64,000 nucleotides of DNA, taken from positions 1 through 64,000 of the forward strand of contig NZ_CYIG01000017.1 in NCBI RefSeq assembly GCF_001298675.1, read 5' to 3'. Origin of the DNA: Paenacidovorax caeni (lineage in GTDB: Bacteria > Pseudomonadota > Gammaproteobacteria > Burkholderiales > Burkholderiaceae_C). Each line of letters starts with the position of its first letter. Position 1 is the first letter of the stretch. Positions 49,522-55,784 of the stretch are shown piece by piece. The notes under the pieces were generated by a model. The model was not told the DNA's origin and did no database searches. It saw nothing but the letters and a program-made list of their open reading frames with translations. The position numbers and the translations under genes were made by a program.

Positions 49522-51447
49522 TCAGGCTTTGGCGGGGTGGGTTTTGGCATCCACGATGGTCAGGGTCGCGCTTACGCTGCCGGTGCGGCCGTCCTCGAAC
49601 TTGACCTGCGTCTCGATGAACTGCTCCTTCTTGTCGGAGTACAGGGCATCGACCAGCACGCCGTACTTTTGCGCGATGAAGCCGCGGCGTACCTTGCGCG
49701 TGCGGGTCAGCTCGTCGTCGTCCGGGTCCAGTTCCTTGTGCAGCACCAGGAAGCGCGCCACCTGCGTGCCAGCCATGCCGGGCTCGCTTGCCAGGTCGGC
49801 GTTGACCTGGGACACGCAGTCGGCGATCAGCTCCAACACCTTGGCCTTGGAGGCCAGGTCCACATAGCCGGCGTAAGGCAGGTTCTGGCGCTCGGCCCAG
49901 TTGCCCACGGCCTCGAAGTCGATGTTGATGAAGGCGCACACCTTGTCGCGCTCGTGGCCGAAGCACACGGCTTCCTTCACGTGCGAGAAGAACTTGAGCT
50001 TGTTCTCGATGTAGTTGGGCGCGAACATGGCGCCGGAATTGGTCCGGCCCACATCCTTGGCGCGGTCGATGATGCGCAGTTGGCCTTCGGCGTCGATCAC
50101 GCCGGCATCGCCGGTGTGGAACCAGCCGTCGGCGTCGATGACCTCGGCCGTGGCGTCCGGGCGCTTGTAGTACTCCTTGAGCACCGACACGCCCTTGAGC
50201 AGCACTTCGCCGTTGTCGGCGATCTTCAGCTCGATGCCGGGCGCGGCCTGGCCCACGGTGTTCAGGTTGACCTGGCGGTCACGCTGCAGGCACACGTAGG
50301 CGCAGGTCTCGGTCTGGCCGTAGAACTGCTTGAGGTTGATGCCGATGGAACGGAAGAAGCGGAACAGGTCTGGCCCGATGGCCGCGCCCGCCGTGTAGGC
50401 CACGTGGATGCGCGACAGCCCCATGGCGTTGCGCAGCGGGCCGTAGATCATCAGGTCACCGAGCTTGTACTTGATGCGGTCGAGCAGGCCCACCGGCTTG
50501 CCGTCCAGGATGTCGGAGCCGACGCGGCGCGCGAGCTGCATGCATTTCTCGTACAGCCAGCGCTTGGACGGCGCGGCATCCTCCATGCGGATGGAGATCG
50601 ATGTCAGCATGCCCTCGAACACGCGCGGCGGCGCGAAGTAGTACGTCGGGCCGATCTCGCGCATGTCGATGCTCACCGTGGCTGCCGATTCCGGGCAGTT
50701 GATGGTGTAGCCCGCCACCAGCCACTGGGCCAGCGAGAACAGGTGGTCACCCACCCAGGCAGGCGGCAGGTAGGAAATGATGCTGTCGTTCCGGCCCAGC
50801 TTGTCCACCTCGGTGGCGCCGCGCGCCGCACCGATGAAGCTGGAATGCGTCTGGCACACGCCCTTGGGCTTGCCGGTGGTGCCCGAGGTGTAAAGGATGA
50901 CGGAGACGTCTGCGGGCTTGACGGCGGCCACCATGGCGTCCCAGGCCTGCGGATGGGCCTTGTCCCAGGCAGCGCCTTGCTCCAGAAGCTGCTCCACGCT
51001 GATCAGCCCCGGCTGGTTGTAGTTGCGCAGGCCGCGCGGGTCGTCGTAGATGATGGTGCGGATGCTGGGCACGGTCTCGCGCACTTCCAGCAGTTTGTCC
51101 ACCTGTTCCTGGTTCTCGGCGAAGGCCACGGTGATCTCCGCGTCCTGCATCACGAACGTCATCTCGGTGGCCACGGCGTCCTGGTACAGCGGCACCGGCA
51201 CGGCGCCCAGCGCCTGGGCGGCGACGAAGCCCATGTAAAGGTGTGGTCGGTTGTCGCTGATCAGGGCCAGGTTCTGGCCACGCTGCAGGCCCAGCGAGGC
51301 CAAGCCGCAGGCCATGTGGCGCACGGTGCGGGCCGTGTCAGACCAGCTCCAGGTTTGCCAGATGCCATATTCTTTTTCGCGCAGCGCCGGGGCATCGGGA
51401 CGCTCGGCGGCATGCTTTAGCAGCAGATGCGGAAACGTGGTGCTCAT
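49522..51447 (-). CDS. AMP-forming acyl-CoA synthetase
   Basis: A 641-residue adenylate-forming ligase of the long-chain acyl-CoA synthetase type that activates a carboxylic acid with ATP and CoA. The ATP motif ILYTSGTTGKPKGV, the acyl-adenylate motif FYGQTETCAYVCLQ and the hinge WFHTGDAGVID are intact. It is the first gene of the minus-strand transporter operon, with GGAACA upstream of the ATG. With the ABC transporter it would trap imported acid as a CoA thioester. The length and motif order resemble FadD15/Bubblegum-like synthetases. The substrate is unknown. Confidence 0.92.
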   Translation of the reverse strand: MSTTFPHLLLKHAAERPDAPALREKEYGIWQTWSWSDTARTVRHMACGLASLGLQRGQNLALISDNRPHLYMGFVAAQALGAVPVPLYQDAVATEMTFVMQDAEITVAFAENQEQVDKLLEVRETVPSIRTIIYDDPRGLRNYNQPGLISVEQLLEQGAAWDKAHPQAWDAMVAAVKPADVSVILYTSGTTGKPKGVCQTHSSFIGAARGATEVDKLGRNDSIISYLPPAWVGDHLFSLAQWLVAGYTINCPESAATVSIDMREIGPTYYFAPPRVFEGMLTSISIRMEDAAPSKRWLYEKCMQLARRVGSDILDGKPVGLLDRIKYKLGDLMIYGPLRNAMGLSRIHVAYTAGAAIGPDLFRFFRSIGINLKQFYGQTETCAYVCLQRDRQVNLNTVGQAAPGIELKIADNGEVLLKGVSVLKEYYKRPDATAEVIDADGWFHTGDAGVIDAEGQLRIIDRAKDVGRTNSGAMFAPNYIENKLKFFSHVKEAVCFGHERDKVCAFINIDFEAVGNWAERQNLPYAGYVDLASKAKVLELIADCVSQVNADLASEPGMAGTQVARFLVLHKELDPDDDELTRTRKVRRGFIAQKYGVLVDALYSDKKEQFIETQVKFEDGRTGSVSATLTIVDAKTHPAKA

Positions 51448-51683
51448 GGACGGTTGTTCCTGTGGTTCACCAAAGAGGGCGGGTTCGGCACGCTCATGCC
51501 TTACCTATGAAGTTGCAAGCAATGGTAGGGAGGACTTTGACGTCAATATGTCTTGCCAATGACAATTTACGGGAAACTCCCCATCGGGTTAACCTTACTG
51601 GCGCCTGGGTTTGTCGCTTTTGGTATTGCGCGGACGCGCAAGGCAGCGCAGGGCCCGGGAGCCGGGGCCCTTGTAAGCGCTAC

Positions 51684-51719
51684 GGGGACAGGGGAAAGGG
51701 GAAAGGGGAAAGAAAGGGG
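51684..51719 (+). repeat. Five G4 tracts with a GGGGAAA tandem repeat
   Basis: GGGG runs lie at 51684, 51691, 51698, 51705 and 51716. The middle part is three tandem GGGGAAA units. Loops of three bases between the first four tracts fit a strong G-quadruplex motif on the plus strand. On the minus strand the same bases give a C/T-rich tail after the hairpin at 51719-51741. Confidence 0.75.
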
Positions 51720-51761
51720 CGCGGGCCGAGGATGCCCGCGCTCAGAACGTGAACACGTTCT
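51700..51761 (-). terminator. Stacked hairpins after the LivK-like gene
   Basis: In minus-strand order the stop codon is followed by a perfect AGAACGTG-TT-CACGTTCT hairpin (51744-51761), then a GCGCGGGC/GCCCGCGC stem (51719-51741), then CCCCTTTCTTTCCCC. The T content is moderate, so termination is likely but not certain. Confidence 0.5.
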
Positions 51762-51775
51762 CGGTGCGCAGTTGC

Positions 51776-52930
51776 TTAGCGCACGTACTTGCCGTCGCGG
51801 CCGACCAGTGTCAGCTCGACGAAGCGCGAGGCGTTGCGCCCCGGCTCGGTGGCGTGCACCTCGAAGCCGCCCAGGTCGAGCTTGCGCAGGCTCCAGGTGG
51901 CGTCGATGAAGCTGGCGCGCGTGGGGTTCTTGCCCGCGCGCTGCAGCGCTTCGCAGAACACCCGTGCGTTGATGTAGCCCTCCAGCGCCAGGTGCGAGGG
52001 CTCGGCTTTGGCGCCGATGGCCTTCCAGGCCTGCATGAACTCGCGGGACACCGGCACCACCGGGTTGGTGGGCAACGGCATCACCTGGGTCAGTGCCATG
52101 CCCACGCCGTCGGCGCCCAGCGCGGCGATGTTGGCCGACGTGCCCAGCACCGACAGCCCGTACAGCGAAGTGCCACGGCGCAGTGCGCGGAAGGACTTGA
52201 CGAACTCCATGGCGGGCTTGCCCGCCAGGCCGATCAGCACGGCTTCGGGCTGGGCCTGGGCGATCTTGGCGGCGGCGGTGGCGGCGTCGCTGGCGTTGTT
52301 CTCCACCGTGGCCGAAGGGCCCTCGGGCAGGCCCAGCTTGGCCATGGAGCGCTGCGTGGCGTTGAACACCTCCTTGCCGAAGCTGTTGGCCTGGTAGGCG
52401 ATGGCGATGCGCTTGATGCCCAGCGTGTGCAGGTGCTGCACCAGCTTTTCAGCCTCTTCGGCGTAGCTGGCGCGGATGTTGAACACGTTGCGCTGCGGCA
52501 CGCGGCTGAGCTGCGCGCCGGTGAAGGGTGCGAAGAACGGGATGCCCGACTCCAGCACCATGGGCAGCATGGCCTCGACGTTGGCGGTGCCCATGCAATT
52601 GAACAGCGCGAAGGTGTTGGGGTCGGCCATCAGTTGCTTGACGTTGGCCAGGCCTTTTTGCACATCGTACTGGTCGTCCAGCGTGTTGAGCACGATGCTA
52701 CGGCCCTGGATGCCGCCGCGCGCGTTCACGGCAGCGAAGGCGGCCTGGGCGCCCTGGTGCATGGCCGATCCCAGCTCGCCCAGCGGGCCCGTCAGGTCGG
52801 TGCTCTGGCCGAGCACGATCTGGCTTTCCTGCGCGTTGGCCGGACCCGCCTGCAGCCAAGGCAAGGCCACGGCGGCGGTGCCGGCGAGCAGCGTGCGGCG
52901 GGACAGTCGGGTCTGGAGGGCGTGGGGCAT
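51776..52930 (-). CDS. LivK-like substrate-binding protein with Tat-type signal
   Basis: A 384-residue periplasmic type I binding protein. The N-terminus has a twin-arginine pattern (LSRRTLLAGTAAVALPW) and a likely cleavage after about residue 33 (ANAQ). The mature domain shows VLGQSTDLTGPLGELG and AAFAAVNARGGIQGRSI, typical of amino-acid or aromatic-acid binding proteins. The ATG at 52930 begins the signal peptide. No permease gene is linked on this side; it may share the transporter at 44252-49506 or serve a sensor role. It is divergent from a Crp/Fnr-type regulator. Confidence 0.88.
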   Translation of the reverse strand: MPHALQTRLSRRTLLAGTAAVALPWLQAGPANAQESQIVLGQSTDLTGPLGELGSAMHQGAQAAFAAVNARGGIQGRSIVLNTLDDQYDVQKGLANVKQLMADPNTFALFNCMGTANVEAMLPMVLESGIPFFAPFTGAQLSRVPQRNVFNIRASYAEEAEKLVQHLHTLGIKRIAIAYQANSFGKEVFNATQRSMAKLGLPEGPSATVENNASDAATAAAKIAQAQPEAVLIGLAGKPAMEFVKSFRALRRGTSLYGLSVLGTSANIAALGADGVGMALTQVMPLPTNPVVPVSREFMQAWKAIGAKAEPSHLALEGYINARVFCEALQRAGKNPTRASFIDATWSLRKLDLGGFEVHATEPGRNASRFVELTLVGRDGKYVR

Positions 52931-53127
52931 ATTGGAATTCCTCAGGCTGCAGTAAAACGGCGAATCTTGCGGTTCCGGAACATAAAAATCTGTCCGCGCA
53001 ATGACAATCGGACATGTGGTATTCCAGTAGATTATGACCATGCCAGGAATATGGGCGCCACCTCTTGCTGCGGTCGCACGCCCGTTGCGCCCTGCCGCGC
53101 CGCCCGTCCCATTGCCGTAGCACTGCC
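52931..53127. promoter_or_regulatory. Divergent promoter region with two inverted repeats
   Basis: TGTCCG (52991-52996) and CGGACA (53009-53014) form a dyad with a 12-nt spacer. TATTCC (53020-53025) and GGAATA (53046-53051) form another with a 20-nt spacer. Both lie between the LivK-like and Crp/Fnr genes and could be operators for the regulator. Neither matches the CRP or FNR consensus well. Confidence 0.35.
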
Positions 53128-53841
53128 ATGAGCCAAGACCTTTCCCTGCACCAGCGCCGTCGCCCGCCCTCACGCGGCGAGCTCGACGGCATTCCCTGGC
53201 TGGGCCTGCTCGAAGCCGAAGCGCGTGAGCGCGCGGTGGCCACGCTGGTGGTGGGCGACGCCAAGGCGGGCGACTACGTGTGCCGCGTCGGCCGCCCCGT
53301 GACCTACTGGTTCGGCCTGGTGGACGGCCTGCTCAAAATGAGCGCGGACAACGCCCAGGGCGGCACCATGACCTTCACCGGCGTGCCCCCGGGTGGCTGG
53401 TTCGGCGAGGGCACGGCGGTCAAGCGCGAGCCCTACCGCTACAACATCCAGGCGCTGCGCAAGAGTGTCGTGGCGGGGCTGCCGATCGACACCTTTCACT
53501 GGCTGCTCGACCACTCGATTCCGTTCAACCGCTTCGTCATGAACCAGCTCAACGAGCGCCTGGGCCAGTTCATCGCGGCGCGCGAGATCGACCGCCTGGG
53601 CAGCCCCGATGTGCGCGTGGCGCGCAGCCTGGCAGCGCTGTTCAACCCGGTGCTGTACCCCGGCGTGGGCCAGGTGCTGCGCATCACGCAGCAGGAGCTC
53701 GCATACCTCGTGGGCCTGTCGCGCCAGCGCGTGAACGAGGCGCTGGCGGCGCTGCAGGCGCAAGGCGCCATTCGTGTGGAGTACGGTGGCCTGCGCGTGC
53801 TGGACCTGGCTGCGCTTCGGTCCAGTGTGACGGCCCACTGA
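53128..53841 (+). CDS. Crp/Fnr-family transcriptional regulator
   Basis: A 237-residue regulator with an N-terminal cyclic-nucleotide-binding-type fold (about 20-140, FTGVPPGGWFGEGTAVKREP) and a C-terminal winged helix-turn-helix (about 160-225, ITQQELAYLVGLSRQRVNEAL). The cysteine pattern of FNR is absent, so it is not an oxygen-sensing iron-sulfur regulator. The effector is unknown. The ATG at 53128 gives the usual length. It is divergent from the LivK-like gene and probably controls it; this pairing of a binding protein with a Crp-type regulator is known from Burkholderiales, from memory. Confidence 0.88.
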   Translation: MSQDLSLHQRRRPPSRGELDGIPWLGLLEAEARERAVATLVVGDAKAGDYVCRVGRPVTYWFGLVDGLLKMSADNAQGGTMTFTGVPPGGWFGEGTAVKREPYRYNIQALRKSVVAGLPIDTFHWLLDHSIPFNRFVMNQLNERLGQFIAAREIDRLGSPDVRVARSLAALFNPVLYPGVGQVLRITQQELAYLVGLSRQRVNEALAALQAQGAIRVEYGGLRVLDLAALRSSVTAH

Positions 53842-53857
53842 GCAACCGTCTTGGAAG

Positions 53858-53992
53858 TCAAGCGCAATGGTGATTTGGATTCCAAGTGGAGCCGTGTTTG
53901 GCGATAGCGTTCAGCATCGTCAGCAGCTTGCGCATGCAAGCCACCAAGGCGACCTTCTTGCGCTTGCGTGCGGCCAGCAAATGCGCGTAGTC
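53858..53992 (-). pseudogene. IS110-family transposase, C-terminal remnant
   Basis: The minus strand from 53992 to the stop at 53858-53860 reads, in pieces, YAHLLAARKRKKVALVACMR and KLLTMLNAIAKHGSTW. This is the characteristic C-terminal end of IS110-type transposases, where a KxKKVALxACMRKLLxxLN pattern is usual. An in-frame stop lies just upstream at 53995-53993, and the rest of the gene (about 300 residues) is missing. The break coincides with the left edge of an inverted-repeat element. It is a non-functional scar of a past insertion. Confidence 0.8.
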
Positions 53993-54095
53993 TCAGATAA
54001 ACCCGTTCGCCCTGAGCTTGTCGAAGGGCTGCTCGCAAGGAGCGCCCTGGCTTTGACAGGCTCAGCCCGAACGATTGAGGAAGACGTGTCTGAGA
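53991..54095. repeat. Inverted-repeat element with GAGCTTGTCGAAGGGC-type arms
   Basis: The inner arms 54004-54026 (CGTTCGCCCTGAGCTTGTCG plus AAG) and 54051-54073 (the imperfect complement, ending CAGCCCGAACG) belong to a REP-like repeat that I recall as widespread in proteobacterial genomes. The outer TCTCAGA (53991-53997) and TCTGAGA (54089-54095) are perfect 7-bp inverted ends. The element therefore has the shape of a small mobile palindrome placed at the end of the transposase remnant. Confidence 0.65.
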
Positions 54096-54249
54096 AATGT
54101 ACCTAGTCAGGTAAGAATGCTAGAGGCGCAAGTAAATATTGCCTTTTGCGCTATCAAAAACATAGTGAATGGAGGCTTGGGGTTTGCCCTTGTCCCCGCC
54201 GCGGGTGCAGCCGATCAGGTATAAGCCTGTAACACTTGCGAGGCGTCCC

Positions 54250-55143
54250 ATGCATTCATTTTTTCCCTCCTTTACGCTGCGTGCGGCCGTTGCCGCAGCG
54301 GCATTGGCCGTGCTGGCCGGCTGTGCAGCGCCCCGGCCCGACACCGGTTTGCGCGAAACCCTGGTGGCGGTGACGGCCTCGCAGGAACTCATCACCTTCC
54401 AGGCAGCGCAGCCTGACCGCATCCTGGAGCGGCGCCCGGTAACGGGCCTGGCGCCCGGCGAGCGGCTGGTGGGCATCGACTTCCGCGTGGCCAAGGGCGT
54501 GCTCTATGCGCTGTCGCAAGCGGGCCGCCTGTACACGCTCGACATTCCCACCGGTGCGCTGCGCCCTGTCGGCCCCGCGCCTGCCGCGCTGGCACTGCAG
54601 GGTGCGGTGTTCGGCTTTGACTTCAACCCGGCGGCCGATCGCATCCGGGTGGTGTCCAACATGGGGCAGAACCTGCGCCTGCACCCCGACACCGGGGCGG
54701 TGGTCGATGGCGATGCCACCGTAGAAGGTGTGCAGCCTGATCCCAACCTGCGCTACGCCTGGGGCGATGTAAACGCCCGCCGACAGCCCGACATTGCCGG
54801 TGCCGCCTACACCTACAACCCCAACGACAGCAAGATCACCACCAACTACGCGATCGACCGCGCGCTGGGTGTGCTGGTGATGCAGGGCTCACGCGAGGGC
54901 ACCCAGCCGGTGGTTTCGCCCAACGCCGGGCAGCTGCGCACCGTGGGCCCGCTGGGGCTGGGGCCGCTCACGGATGTGAGCTTTGACATTGCCGACGTGG
55001 GCAACACCGCCCTCATTGCCGTGCGCACGGCTGCCGACACCCAGACCCGCCTGCACCAGGTGGACCTGGCCACTGGCGCCACCCGCCCTCTGGGCGTGGT
55101 GGGCGATGGCGCGCCCCTGGTGGGCCTGGCGATCGAACCATGA
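54250..55143 (+). CDS. DUF4394 domain lipoprotein
   Basis: A 297-residue predicted lipoprotein (lipobox LAGC, about residues 21-24) with a DUF4394 domain over the rest. Repeated motifs such as LVGIDFRVAKGVLYALSQAG, DFNPAADRIRVVSNMGQNLR and a Thr-rich YAWGDVNA segment suggest a beta-propeller-like fold. The function is unknown. The ATG at 54250 starts directly before the signal. Its stop overlaps the next start as ATGA, so it is translationally coupled to the cupredoxin-like gene. Confidence 0.88.
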   Translation: MHSFFPSFTLRAAVAAAALAVLAGCAAPRPDTGLRETLVAVTASQELITFQAAQPDRILERRPVTGLAPGERLVGIDFRVAKGVLYALSQAGRLYTLDIPTGALRPVGPAPAALALQGAVFGFDFNPAADRIRVVSNMGQNLRLHPDTGAVVDGDATVEGVQPDPNLRYAWGDVNARRQPDIAGAAYTYNPNDSKITTNYAIDRALGVLVMQGSREGTQPVVSPNAGQLRTVGPLGLGPLTDVSFDIADVGNTALIAVRTAADTQTRLHQVDLATGATRPLGVVGDGAPLVGLAIEP

Positions 55144-55784
55144 GGCTGGCTGGCCCGCTGACGCTGCGACCCGCCACGCTGGCCTGGTTGGCAGCGCTCG
55201 CTGCGCTGGTACTGCTGGCTGGCGGCGCGCAGGCGGGCACGGTGCAGGTCGATGTGTCCGACGCTGCGGGCAAGCCGCTGGCCGATGCTGTGGTGTTTCT
55301 GGACTCGGCCGAGGCCCGCAAGCAGGTCAAGCCGCTCGTTGGCGTGGAGATGGCGCAGGAGAAGCGGCAGTTCGTGCCCGGTGTGCTGGTGGTGCCCGTG
55401 GGCACCGAGGTGCTGTTCCCCAACCGCGACTCGGTGCGACACCACGTGTACTCCTTCTCGCCCGCCAAGAAGTTCGAGCTCAAGCTCTACAGCGGCACGC
55501 CGTCCAACCCGGTGTTGTTTGACAAGTCTGGTGTGGTCGCCCTGGGCTGCAACATCCACGACCAGATGGTGGGCTGGGTGCTGGTGGTGGACACGCCGTA
55601 CTACGCCCGCACCCCTGCGGCCACAGGCAAAGTGCAGCTCGACAACGTGCCGCCTGGCACCTACACGCTACGCACCTGGCACGCCCGCCTGCCTGTGGGC
55701 GCACCGGCCCTGGAGCAGGCGCTGACCGTGCCAGCCACGGGAACGGCCACGGCGGCGGTGCGCATGACGGGGTTGCAGCCTTGA
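55140..55784 (+). CDS. Exported cupredoxin-like protein (methylamine-utilisation type)
   Basis: A 214-residue periplasmic protein with a signal peptide (about 1-32, ending AQAG). Its middle domain resembles plastocyanin-like copper proteins: a VVPVGTEVLFPNRDSVRHHV strand pair with His and a GCNIHDQMVGW loop with Cys, His and Met match a type I copper site. A C-terminal carbohydrate-binding-like or SpaA-type strand region (PPGTYTLRTWHARLP) follows. The family is often labelled methylamine utilisation protein, though no methylamine genes are nearby. It is coupled to both neighbours by ATGA and TTGA overlaps. Confidence 0.85.
   Translation: MRLAGPLTLRPATLAWLAALAALVLLAGGAQAGTVQVDVSDAAGKPLADAVVFLDSAEARKQVKPLVGVEMAQEKRQFVPGVLVVPVGTEVLFPNRDSVRHHVYSFSPAKKFELKLYSGTPSNPVLFDKSGVVALGCNIHDQMVGWVLVVDTPYYARTPAATGKVQLDNVPPGTYTLRTWHARLPVGAPALEQALTVPATGTATAAVRMTGLQP

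Larger units (their letters stand above)
51448..51775. other. 328-nt gap with promoter region and terminal structures, no gene
   Basis: The part next to 51447 must hold the promoter of the minus-strand ligase/transporter operon. It is AT-richer than average (about 51495-51600), but I cannot place -35 and -10 boxes with confidence. The part next to 51776 holds two hairpins and a run of G tracts, described separately. The short open frames here lack any recognisable domain. Confidence 0.6.
53842..54249. other. 408-nt scar region without intact genes
   Basis: It contains the tail of an IS110-type transposase (53858-53992), an inverted-repeat element (53991-54095) and about 150 nt leading to the DUF4394 gene. 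The last part is AT-richer and probably holds the promoter of the trio at 54250-58117. No intact open frame with a domain is visible. Confidence 0.7.

Noticed and set aside
48130-51420. A 1096-codon plus-strand open frame opposite the LivH, LivG and acyl-CoA synthetase genes
   Set aside because: A shadow of real genes on the minus strand; repetitive His/Val/Asp composition and no start context.
53128-53841. Identification of the Crp/Fnr protein as FNR or Anr
   Set aside because: The N-terminal cysteine cluster needed for the oxygen-sensing iron-sulfur centre is missing.
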